Of a stretch of 64,000 nt of DNA, positions 55,032-64,000 are shown piece after piece. This DNA is from Hemerocallis citrina. Lineage: Eukaryota > Streptophyta > Magnoliopsida > Asparagales > Asphodelaceae. The position numbers and the translations under genes are program-made. How positions within the stretch are numbered: the first letter of the stretch is position 1; the number at the start of each line of letters is the position of its first letter. Location of the stretch: positions 1,730,001 to 1,794,000 of the forward strand of contig JACEHZ010000372.1 in assembly GCA_017893485.1 (NCBI GenBank), read 5' to 3'. The notes under the pieces are model-generated. The model was given only the letters and a program-made list of their open reading frames with translations. It was not told the DNA's origin and made no database searches.

Positions 55032-57195
55032 TGTTGACTCTAAATTTGGTGTGCACAAAACATGCTTAGAAATAATAATAAGTTTCAATTGAGATGTTCA
55101 GATTTTCAGGAATAAATAAATCGATAAGAGAGTCAAAAAGATTCAAAAATCAGCAAAAGAAGGAAAGCAATAAAGAAGGATTACAAAATCAAGCAAAAGA
55201 AGACATTATTCAAAAAGAGCACATGTTGATTAGAGCCCAAGAAAGCCGGCAAGATCAATTTCTGCACTTCCATATATGTGAGATTTTATATGTAATTGAT
55301 TGATTAGTATATTGTAAGAATATAAAGTGGTTTCGTCAGAATCAGCACGATTGCGATCGACCGTACCATATTGTCAGTCGACTGCACCATAGTCGACTGC
55401 TCATCACAGTTAAAATGATGAGACAGTCAACCATTCATCTTTCGACTTTTCGATTAAAAGATGAACGGTCGACTGTCCTTATTTGCGGTCGACCGAACCT
55501 CGTGCAAATTACTCTTTTGAAATGTATCGTTTCTATTTTTGAGAGATACACTTCCGAGTCTATATATTTGGACGAACCCACTGTGTAATCTTGTAACACC
55601 TCTGCCCCGAGCTCGGACAATTTATACAATTTAGAAGACAAATTATTTATAGTATAGTACAACTACCTACCACAGGCTGCCTCTCAAAAGGTGGTTAACC
55701 GGATTGGTGACTCTTGATCATAGACAATTATATTTATATATTATTTTATTCATGTTAAATCCCGATATGGGACAAACTTCCTACTTCTGCCGTTCTCTCT
55801 TTCTCACGTGAGGAGACAATGGCTCCTCAATATCCTGCAGGTGGGCCCCACTTCAAGCCTCCACGTCAGCCTATGAAATCAACAGCCAAAGCTACTTTGC
55901 ATTTCCTTTACCGTGGGCCCCCACCTCTCATGCACTATTTTCATTTTAAATATATTTACCAAACTTCCATCACCTCATATATTATATATACATATATATT
56001 TACTTTTTGAAAATTACGGGATGTTACACACACCCCCTTCAGAAATCAGCGTCCTCGCTGAGCACGGGGCATGCACAATCTAGTGCAGGATCTCCTTTCT
56101 AGCCTCTTCTATCCACCCGACTAATCATGATCCCGGAATCCACCGCCCGATCAATTATAGTCCCGGATTTAATGAGCTGCTCTCCTATCCGCCCGATTAA
56201 TCATGATCCCGGAATCCACCGCCCGATCAATCATAATTCCGAATTTAATTGAGGCACCACAGTCCCGAAATCCACCGCCCGACTGGGTCTATATGCCCTA
56301 CACTCGTTGTCGAAAGTTGGCCCTGATACCATTTATAACGCTCCTGCCTTGAGTTCGGACAATTTATACAATTTAGAAGACAAATTATTTATAGTATAGT
56401 ACAACTGCCTACCACAGGCTGCCTCTCAAAAGGTGGTTAACCGGATTGGTGACTCTTGATCATAGACAATTATATTTATATATTATTTTATTCATGTTAA
56501 ATCCCGATATGGGACAAACTTCCTACTTCTGCCGTTCTCTCTTTCTCACGTGAGGAGACAATGGCTCCTCAATATCCTGCAGGTGGGCCCCACTTCAAGC
56601 CTCTACATCAGCCTATGAAGTCAACAGCCAAAGCTACTTTGCATTTCCTTTACCCTGGGCCCCCACCTCTCATGCACTATTTTCATTTTAAATATATTTA
56701 CCAAACTGCCATCACTTCATATATTATATATGCATATATATTTACTCTTTGAAAATTACGGGATGTTACAAATCTTCACCTATTCCTCTAAAGAAAAATC
56801 TTCTGAACTAATCAATTCAACAATCAATCCGAGTGTGTGATATTTATTTGTTTTCTTCAGTCCGGATCATTAAAAATCTTGAGTTCTTCTTTTCTTCCAC
56901 TTCGGTGAGATTGACGGGGCTTCTCTTAGAAGTCTTGTGGGTGTAATAGGTCTCTCGGCCTGAATTCGAGAATCACTGTATAAGGGTTTGAGTATAGTGG
57001 AACGCTTGTGACGGAAAATTGCTACAAGTAGGTGGTGTGAACGTAGACCTAGGGATCGAACCACGTTATATCGCTGCGTTACTTGTGCTTGATGTGTTTG
57101 CTTTCTTTATCTCTTCTCATTTACTTTGCAACTTAATTTTAATTTTTTTTAAATTTCCGCACAATCACCCTATTCACCCCCTAGGGTGATTTACA
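55032..57195 (+). mobile_element. Solo LTR (SIRE/Maximus-like ends), itself interrupted
   Basis: Starts TGTTGACTCTAAATTTGGTG and ends CACCCCCTAGGGTGATTTACA. It is flanked by AAAGT (55027-55031) and AAAGC (57196-57200). Other E-type LTRs read AAAGC here, so the duplication is AAAGC with one mutation. Without the nested mini-element it is about 980 bp. It has a GTCGAC cluster (55350-55500) and a TATATAT box (about 55561). The TTCACCCCCTAGG end resembles SIRE/Maximus-type copia LTRs; that assignment is tentative. Confidence 0.75.
55592..56770 (-). mobile_element. Mini LTR retrotransposon of 1,179 bp
   Basis: Two 437-bp LTRs (55592-56028 and 56334-56770), starting TGTAACACC and ending GGGATGTTACA, are flanked by the 5-bp duplication AATCT (55587-55591 and 56771-56775). 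On the minus strand a primer site (TGGTATCAGGGC) abuts the right LTR and a GAAGGGGGTG polypurine tract abuts the left. The 305-bp interior has no ORF and consists largely of CCGCCCGATTAATCATGATCCC-type repeats. It is a TRIM/small LARD. Confidence 0.93.
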
Positions 57196-57438
57196 AAAGC
57201 TAACCGGGATAAGTCATCATTGCGTTTGTGTTAGATTGGTGGATCGACTTGTTGAAATGCAGTGAGTAGTAATATGTATATTCTGTTTCCTAATCTATAG
57301 GAAACAAATTTCCCAAATCTCTCACCCTTCAATCTTCTTTCAATCTCCTTTCTTCTCCTCCAAGATTGTAATCCTTATATATAAAGAATAAGAAACAAGA
57401 AGAATAATAAAGATTTTCTCCCAAATCTATTTTCAACA

Positions 57439-58117
57439 TGGTATCAAAGCCTAACCAGATCTAGGCTAGTTGAAGAAGAAGAAGATAAGGAGGTGATCGG
57501 ATCTGATACCTCCATCCCGATCCGATCCCGACCAAACCCCGAAAACCCGACCTCTCTCATCTTTCTCTCTCGACATTTTCTCTCTCCCCATCAGACCCAA
57601 CCCCGACCTCCACCTCTGACGTCCACCCCGATCAGCTAACCCACCTTCCGACCATCTTCCCTGGCCGTTTTGGCCCCTACTCTGGCGATCCCCCCCGTCG
57701 CCATCCTCCTCCGTCGACGGCCAGCACACCAAAACCCCCGCCCCGTCCGTCGAGCCACCCTCCCGCTCGACCTTAGCCCTGAATCGAAACCCATTGTTGT
57801 TCCCTCCTTTCCCATCAATCCCCGACCACCTTAGCCCCTTTCCCGTCGACGACCTCCACCCCCAGCGTCGCAACCCCCCTCTTACACCTCCCGTCGCCTC
57901 CCGACCCTGCTCCTCCCCTTTTTTTCCCTTTTGACGATAACAGAACCCAACCCCAACTCGCTACTCCCCTGCTCTTGCCGCTGTCTCTTTTGCTATTGCT
58001 GTTGTGCTCCTTTGGTGTGTGCTGTTTTTGGGGAGTGCTGTTTGCTGTTTTTGATCCCGTCTGCCGTTTGGTGTTTGGATCATTAGTTCTGCTTGCTGTG
58101 CTGTTTTTTGTGTTGCT
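57439..58117 (+). other. GC-rich leader of copia F in place of gag
   Basis: Pyrimidine/CCG-rich up to about 57980, then a TGCTGTTT-rich stretch. It is homologous to 6600-7600 (inverted) of copia A. No capsid domain in any frame. Confidence 0.55.
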
Positions 58118-61100
58118 ATGGGACAATATCCGTATGAGTCAAGGAAGTGTACTCATTGTGGCAAGATCTGCCACATAAAAGCACGTTGTTATAAGAATAT
58201 TGGCTATCCGGAGATCTGGGATCATAAGAGGGATATTCGGGAGAACACTTGCAATCAACCCACTGTCGCAGGTGGAGTTGCTGATCGTGCTGCTGCAGGT
58301 AATGATGGTAAGGTTTTTAATATTTCTGGCACTGTTATGAATAATGCATGGATAAATTGATTCGGGTGCTACCGACCATATGACTTTTGATTCTAGACAA
58401 GTTCAAAATTTTCAACCTTCCACCAAATCAACGGTTTCCACTGCCAATGGTCATCCTGCTACTGTTACTGGCAAGGGTACCATACCTCTCACAAACAACC
58501 TAACCTTATATACTGTCCTAGTTGTGCCATCCTTGAATTTTAACCTATTATTTGTTGCTCAAATAACTACTGTCTTACATTGTATTGTAATTTTTTGGCC
58601 TTCACATTGTGTGTTTAAGGATATTCGGACTCGCAAGACGATTGGTTATGGGGTTAGACACGGAAAACTCTATTACCTGGATCTAGAATCCGAAAGTTCA
58701 AGCAAGTTGACTCAAGTTCTAAGTGTGGAAGAATCCGAAGATGAGAAGAAGAATTCAGATATTTGGCTGCGACATCGACGTCTAGGGCATGCTTCTTTTG
58801 GTTATTTGAAGAAATTATTTCCAAGTTTATTTTTGAAGTTGGATATTTCTACCTTTCGGTGTGATGTGTGTGAACTCGCAAAAAGTCACCGTGTCTCTTT
58901 TCCTCCAAGTCCAACTAGAAGCACTTTTCCATTTATGATTATCCATTTTGATGTTTAGGGTCCATCCAAAACCACTACATTTGAAGGAACTAAATGGTTT
59001 GTGACATTTATTGATGACTGTACTCGTGTGACCTGAATTTGTTTGATGAAGTCGAAAAGTGAAGTTAATGGCTTGTTTCAAAAATTTCACAAGCATGTTA
59101 TGATTCAGTATAAATCACAGATTCAAGTTCTCAGGAGTGATAATGGCGGAGAGTACCTGAGTTCGAATCTGCACAATATTTGGTGGAACACGGCATTGTT
59201 CACCAGACTACATGCTCATATATACCTCAACAGAATGGGATTGCAGAAAGAAAAAATAGACACTTGCTCGAGATGGTCCGTGCTTCACTTATCCATAAAA
59301 ATATGCCACTCGTTTATTGGAGGGAAGCCCTTGCTTCTGCTGCATCTTAATCAACCGAGTTCCCTCTAGTATCCTAAACTTCCTCACACCATTTCAAGCA
59401 TTAACTGAAGCTGTGAATGCACCAAAAGTCGTCAACTTGCCACCTCATGTGTTTGGATGTGCTGCATTTGTTCATCTTCATCAACATGAATGCAATAAGT
59501 TAACTCCTCGAGCTATCTGCTGTGTTTTTGTGGGATATGCACAGGATAAGAAAGGGTATCATTGCTATCACCCACCAACTCAAAGGATGTTTCTGACAAT
59601 GGATGTTGTGTTCCATGAAGATGAGATGTATTTTTCTTCTTCTACGACTGAACTTCAGGGGGAGTACCGAAGTGAAGTTCAGACTCTTGGGTATGATGAA
59701 AGGGTTAGTGAAGTTCAGACTCTTGGGTATGATGAAACGGTTAGTGAAGTTCAGATTATTGGGTATGAAGAAGTAATTACCAGTCAGAACGAACAACTGG
59801 ATACAAATAATAGCGAACACTTGAATGAAAACCTAACAAGGGAGGAAGACTCTCACAAAGAAGTGCAACCAAGGGAAGAAGCCTCTCTTGAAGAAGACCC
59901 TCTTGAAGAATTGCAACCAGTACCAAATCTCAGTGAGAGTGAACCGTCAGAACCCCAAAACCAATCGTCATCGTTTTCCGAAGCTCCTTGAAGAGAACTC
60001 CCGCACCGTACTAATAGAGGTATTCCAAAACCCACTTATGAACCTGATCCCACTAGTAACGTCAAATATCCCATGAGTAATTATGTATCCACTCACCGCT
60101 TGTCGAAATCAAATAAGTCATTTGTAAATCAATTATCTATTGTATCTATTCCTAACAGTGTGTAGAAAGCCCTTACTAATCCAAGGTGGAAAGTAGCTAT
60201 GGATGAGGAGATGAAGTCCTTGAAAAAAATGAGACTTGGGAAATAGTTGAGCTGCTAGTAGGGAAGAAACTAGTAGGATGCAGATGGATTTATACGGTGA
60301 AGTATAAGTCCGATGGTTCAATAGAGCAATACAAAGCAAGGCACTCAAACGTATGGAATTGATTATGAAGATACATTTGCACCTGTGGCAAAATTCAATA
60401 CTGTTCGAGTCCTACTGTCACTTGCTGAAAATCTTGACTGGCCGTTGGAGCAATTTGATGTGAAGAATGCATTTTTGTATGGGAAATTGACAGAGGAGGT
60501 TTATATGGATCTTCCACCAGGGTCGAACAGACCAGTCCAACATAGTAATAAAGTGTGTCGATTGAGGAAGATGCTATATGGTCTCAAACAGTTGCCAAGA
60601 GCTTGGTTTGGGAGGTTTACAAAATCAATGAGGACATTCGGATATTATCAGAGTAATTCAGATCATACCTTATTCCTGAAAAGGAAAGAATGTAAGATTA
60701 CTGCTCTCATTATATATGTGGATGATATGATAGTAACTGGAAATGATCCTGAAGAGATAATGGCATTGAAGAGCTACTTGTCACAGGAGTTCGAAATGAA
60801 GGATCTTGGCCCTTTGAGATATTTTCTTGGTATTGAAGTTTCTCGCTCGAGAAATGATATATTTCTGTCTCAAAGAAAGTATGCTCTCGATTTATTGAAA
60901 GAAACTGGAATGTCTGCTTGTCAGCCGATTGGTACACCATTAGAAGAAGGACTGAAACTTTGCAATGAACCTGATCATGTGCCTTGTGATAAGGAAAGAT
61001 ATCAGAGATTGGTTGGACGACTGATGTATCTTGCACATACATGGGCAGATTTATCATATGCTTTAAGTGTGGTAAGTCAGTTTATGCATGCACCTCAGGA

Positions 61101-61672
61101 ACATCACATGGATACAGTGATGAGAATTTTGAGATATATTAAGTCTGCTCCAGGAAAAGGGATCCTATTTGCGAAATATGGTCACTTGAAGGTTGAGACA
61201 TATACTGATGCTGATTGGGCAGGATCTATAATTGATAGGCGTTCCACTTCAGGATACTTCACCTTTGTTGGAGGAAATATAGTTACAATGGAGAAGCAAG
61301 AAGCAGAATGTTGTTGCACGCTCTAGTGCAGAGCCTAAGTATCGCGGAGTAGCTCTATGTATAGCGGAAGTTTTATGGCTGAAACTCTTGTTGCGGAACT
61401 TAGGCTGTAGTCCGAACGAACCTATGAAGGTATATTGCGATAATCAAGCAGCATGTGATATTGCTGCCAATCCAGTTCAACATGATAGGACGAAACATGT
61501 AGAGGTGGATAGATTCTTCATCAAGGAGAAATTGGATGAGAAAGTCATTGAGATATCTAAAGTGAAGTCAAAAGACCAACTCGCAGATATCCTGACCAAG
61601 GCAGTTTCGAGTCGGCTCTTCTTGAAATTTGTTGACAAGTTGGGCATGTTCAATATCTATACATTAACTTGA
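58118..61672 (+). pseudogene. Copia F pol remnant
   Basis: 58118-58360 carries a CCHC knuckle (CTHCGKICHIKARC) that copia A has lost. 58350-58958 holds the protease (DSGATDHMTFDSRQ, with a frame shift just before it) and the zinc module (LGHASFGYLKK, CDVCELAK). 58960-59370 holds the integrase core in changing frames, with a stop in place of the Trp before GPSKTT and another in VT-IC. 59317-59991 holds the integrase tail and a 14-residue repeat block. 60385-61326 holds RT (VKNAFLYGKL, IIYVDDM) and start of RNase H (TDADWAGS). 61388-61672 holds the end of RNase H (YCDNQAA). Several frameshifts; inactive. Confidence 0.92.
59660..59785 (+). repeat. 42-bp in-frame tandem repeat in copia F linker
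   Basis: Three copies encoding (V/R)SEVQTLGYDE-type 14-residue units between integrase and RT. The single-copy equivalent in copia A (VQTLAYDE) is the same spot where its inverted duplication begins. Confidence 0.88.
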
Positions 61673-62026
61673 GGGAGAGTGTTGAAATGTAGTAAGTAGT
61701 AATATGTATATTCTGTTTCCTAATCTATAGGAAACAGATTCCCCAAATTTCTCACCCCTCAATCTTCTCTCAATCTCCTTTCTTCTCCTCTAAGATTGTA
61801 ATCCTTATATATAGATGTATACTATAAAGAATAAAAAACAAGAAGAATAATAAAGATTTTTTCCCAAATCTGTTTTCAACACTACTTGCTTGCTCAATTG
61901 ATTTGTCTCATCTATTTCGACTTCCTCATTACTCTATTTACTTCCGCTGCGACAACGGGTGTTTATTGACGCCCCAATCCCAACAACTGGTATCAGAGCT
62001 TCAGGTTGCCGAGTCCCTTGGTTAAG

Positions 62027-63284
62027 ATGACAGGCCACATTATTTTAAAGATCAAGCAGTTCGATGAAAAGATCAATTTCAATATTTGGAAGACTGACAT
62101 GTGTCCTTGTTCAAGAACGTTTGCAGTTAGCCGTTAAGAAGAAAGAAAAGCCAACTGATATAAAGGATAACGGTTGGGAAGATATTCATGAAAGAGCCAT
62201 AAGTCTGATCCGACTATCATTGGCAGACGAGGTCAAGTGCAAATTTCTTGAAGAAACTGATACGGCGAGTTTGTGGAAAAAACTCATAGCTGACTACTCT
62301 AGTTTGTCGTTATTAGATCAGATGCATTGGAAGAGAAAGTTATTCTGTTTATCTATGAAGAAAGGTATCGATCTCCAAGACCACATTACATAGTTCAATA
62401 AGGTATTATCTGAACTTAAGGCGATCAACGCGGATGTGTGTGAGGAAGATAAAGCTTTAAATCTGATATATTCACTGCTGGATTCGTATGAGCATTTGAT
62501 CATGCTACACAGTAGATCTGCCAAGGAGAGTATTTTGGTAGATGGTGTAATCAAAGCATTGAATGAAAATCAACTTAGGAAGGAGACTCAGAAATCACCG
62601 TCTATTCCCACAAGTTGTCTAGCAGTGGATGGTCCTTCGGGAGGAAGACAAAGTGTTTTGCAAAAGGATTCGATCCGTTGCCGATATTGCAAGAGGCCAG
62701 GGCATATCAAGAAAGACTGTTCGAAATTGCAGAATCGGGAGAGCGAAAAGAATGAGAATCCAGCCGCTCATGTGGTCAGTGCCTTTGATTCAGGTGATTC
62801 GTGTCTTCTTGTTTTAAATTCTTTAGAAGTGGATTCTAGTTGGTTTCTTGACTCAGAGAGTTCTTCTCATATTCGCTCCGAAAGGAAGTCGTTTTCTACT
62901 TATAAGTCTACTACAGGGCGTTGGGTGACAACAGAAACTAGGAAGATTTGTGTAGTAGATGAGGGGACAGTTGAGTTGAAGATGTCAGGTCTAAATATGT
63001 TCACTTTAAGGAATGTTTTGCATATTCCTTTGCTGAAACGAAATCTGATTTCCTTGGGAACTCTTAATGTACGGGGCTGCAGGTACACAGCTCAAGGTGG
63101 AGTTCTATCTGTTTTTCAGGATCGTCGTAAGGTGATTAGAGGTATGAGAATGGTTGGGCCAAGCCAAAACAATCTCTACAAGCTTTGGGAAATCAGAAAT
63201 ACTTGCGCAAGTGTTGCTTCTTTTCCCATTATTCCTGCAAGCTCAGCTAGTTTGCCGCAATTAGATTCATCAAGGCGAGACTAA
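62027..63284 (+). pseudogene. E2 gag-protease polyprotein remnant
   Basis: The start is ATG 62027 (MTGHIILKIKQFD), then a frameshift near 62098 into VLVQERLQLAVKKKEKP. The capsid region runs to a TAG at about 62391 (E1 has AAG), then 62436-63284: EEDKALNLIYSL, the linker, CCHC knuckle CRYCKRPGHIKKDC (about residue 75 of this piece), protease SSWFLDSESSSHI and the C-terminal LLKRNLISLGTL..YTAQGGVL region. The protein ends soon after the protease. The active-site triad reads D-S-E instead of the D-S-G kept in E1, a change expected to kill the protease. No integrase, RT or RNase H follows. Confidence 0.9.
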
Positions 63285-63533
63285 GATGTTCGAATATCGT
63301 CGAGAGGTGTAGAAAGCCTAAGGGTAGGTGGAGTTCGTGTGGAGGTTGGCAACTCCGTGAGTATATCTACGGAGGTGTACCCTTGAAGCGGTATACTGGA
63401 GATTGGGTAGAGATCATTTCAATTAGAAGAAGAAACTATTGTTCTAAGTCTTTTTGCAAGTGGAGTTCATTAGAGTTTGGAGATGAATAATCACATCATG
63501 TGATAGCACTCCTATGCAATTCAAGGTGGAGTT

Positions 63534-64000
63534 TGTTAGGATTGTGTTGTGAATACTCGTGGTTCAGATTAAAAGAAGGTAAGATGAAGCACGGAGGTCG
63601 AAGCATTGAAGAGAGTAGAAGAAAATAGAGCAGCTATAGTACAGGCATAGTTGCGGTCGACCGCACCCGACCGCACACCCGACCACAGTTGCACTGGGTT
63701 TGGCCGAGAGGTGGACGGTCGACCGGTTTTGTTGGACGGTCGACCGACCGTGGCGTTGTGTTCATTTTGGACCTCGATTTGTTAGGTCGTTTCAGCCAAA
63801 TCTTCAACTTCAAGTTAGACCATACAACTCCTATTCAGTTACTTCTTTTTCAGGTTATACCGAACGATTGAGAATCAGGATTAAATCTAGGTTTCTCTCT
63901 GATTCTTCTATATATATTGTAAACTCCTCCAATATGAGAGTAGAGTACTTTATAGATTATTTTCTCCATTGCAAAGAGAGACTCGAGAGAGAGATAATTC
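63534..64000 (+). repeat. E2 3' LTR, truncated by the window end
   Basis: Starts TGTTAGGATTGTGTTGTG. GGTCGACCG cluster at 63654-63750 and a TATATATA box near 63910. It runs past the end of the window. Confidence 0.9.

Larger units (their letters stand above)
57250..61881 (+). mobile_element. Copia F: copia element, same family as copia A
   Basis: LTRs are 57250-57438 and 61680-61881 (TGTTGAAATG..TTTTCAACA). They are flanked by CGACT (57245-57249) and CTACT (61882-61886); uninterrupted E-type LTRs read CTACT, so the left copy has one mutation. The primer site TGGTATCAAAGCC follows the 5' LTR and the polypurine tract AACTTGAGGGAGAG precedes the 3' LTR. Like copia A it has a GC-rich leader and no gag capsid domain. 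Confidence 0.92.
54440..64000 (+). mobile_element. Element E2: gag-protease-only LTR retrotransposon, nested and cut by the window end
   Basis: The 5' LTR starts at 54440 (TGTTAGGAATGTG) and ends at 61985. It is broken twice, by the solo LTR 55032-57195 and by copia F 57250-61881; the remaining LTR pieces sum to about 740 bp, as in E1. A TGGTATCAGAGC primer site is at 61988. The internal region is 61986-63533, with polypurine tract GGTGGAGTT. The 3' LTR starts at 63534 and runs off the window. Confidence 0.9.

Noticed and set aside
55819..56010. 63-aa frame MAPQYPAGGPHF, repeated at 56561-56752
   Set aside because: It lies inside both LTRs of the mini element, so it is duplicated by structure, and has no known domain.
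57466..58126. Gly/Arg-rich minus-strand frames in copia F
   Set aside because: Same GC-rich leader; antisense to the element and not conserved in frame.

Overview
This window is plant nuclear DNA, most likely from an angiosperm. It is AT-rich and dominated by nested transposable elements. The evidence is Ty1/copia LTR retrotransposons primed by initiator-Met tRNA, Mutator-like (MULE) DNA transposons, TRIM-type mini-elements, a LINE tail, MITEs, Helitron-like ends and long TA/GA/CT microsatellites. The only recognisable host gene is the last coding exon of a GAUT-type (GT8) galacturonosyltransferase at 43856-44131 (-). I saw no rRNA, tRNA or CRISPR array.

Layout from left to right. 1-2435: microsatellites, a tandemly duplicated segment, a 600-bp fold-back made of small palindromes, and a hairpin MITE. 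2441-7815 (-): copia A, TSD TACCC. 7821-10179: non-coding, with Helitron-like and hairpin repeats. 10185-16568 (+): copia B, TSD ATAAT. 16574-19430: non-coding, with a Tourist-like MITE and a fold-back MITE. 19440-30223: MULE-1, 9-bp TSD AACATACCC; its left terminal inverted repeat is split by a 5.8-kb solo-LTR-like insertion (19478-25306, TSD GTTTT). 30233-32791: a copia RT relic and a 5'-truncated LINE (31736-32440). 32797-43349 (-): copia C, encoding only gag-protease, TSD GATTC. Its right-hand LTR carries MULE-2 (35927-43130, 9-bp TSD AAGGTCGGT), which has an intact 894-aa transposase ORF. 43350-44660: the GAUT terminal exon and 3' region. 44661-49946 (-): copia D, nearly intact, TSD AAAAG. 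About 50429-53768 (+): gag-protease element E1, with a 317-bp TRIM in its 3' LTR. 54440 to beyond 64000 (+): sister element E2. Its 5' LTR is broken by a solo LTR (55032-57195, itself containing a 1,179-bp mini LTR element) and by copia F (57250-61881), a sister of copia A.

The most interesting system is the MULE pair. Both copies have terminal inverted repeats of about 400 bp, each packed with six palindromes of the form ACTCGCTTT..AAAGCGAGT at about 40-bp spacing. Both carry two convergent genes: a MURA-type transposase, and a second gene that resembles a plant mobile domain (PMD/MAIN-like) protein. A further palindrome array lies between the two convergent 3' ends in both copies; in MULE-2 it is amplified as a 199-bp tandem repeat. 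MULE-2 looks potentially autonomous. MULE-1 is dead: its transposase lost the region holding the presumed third catalytic residue, and its second gene is reduced to exon 2.

A second cross-element pattern is a cluster of palindromic GTCGAC cores about 50-270 bp upstream of the TATA box in the U3 regions of four different LTR families (copia C, copia D, E1/E2, and the solo LTR at 55032). All boundaries were placed by eye, by matching the two ends of each element and its target-site duplications. Statements about activity, lineage and regulation are inference.
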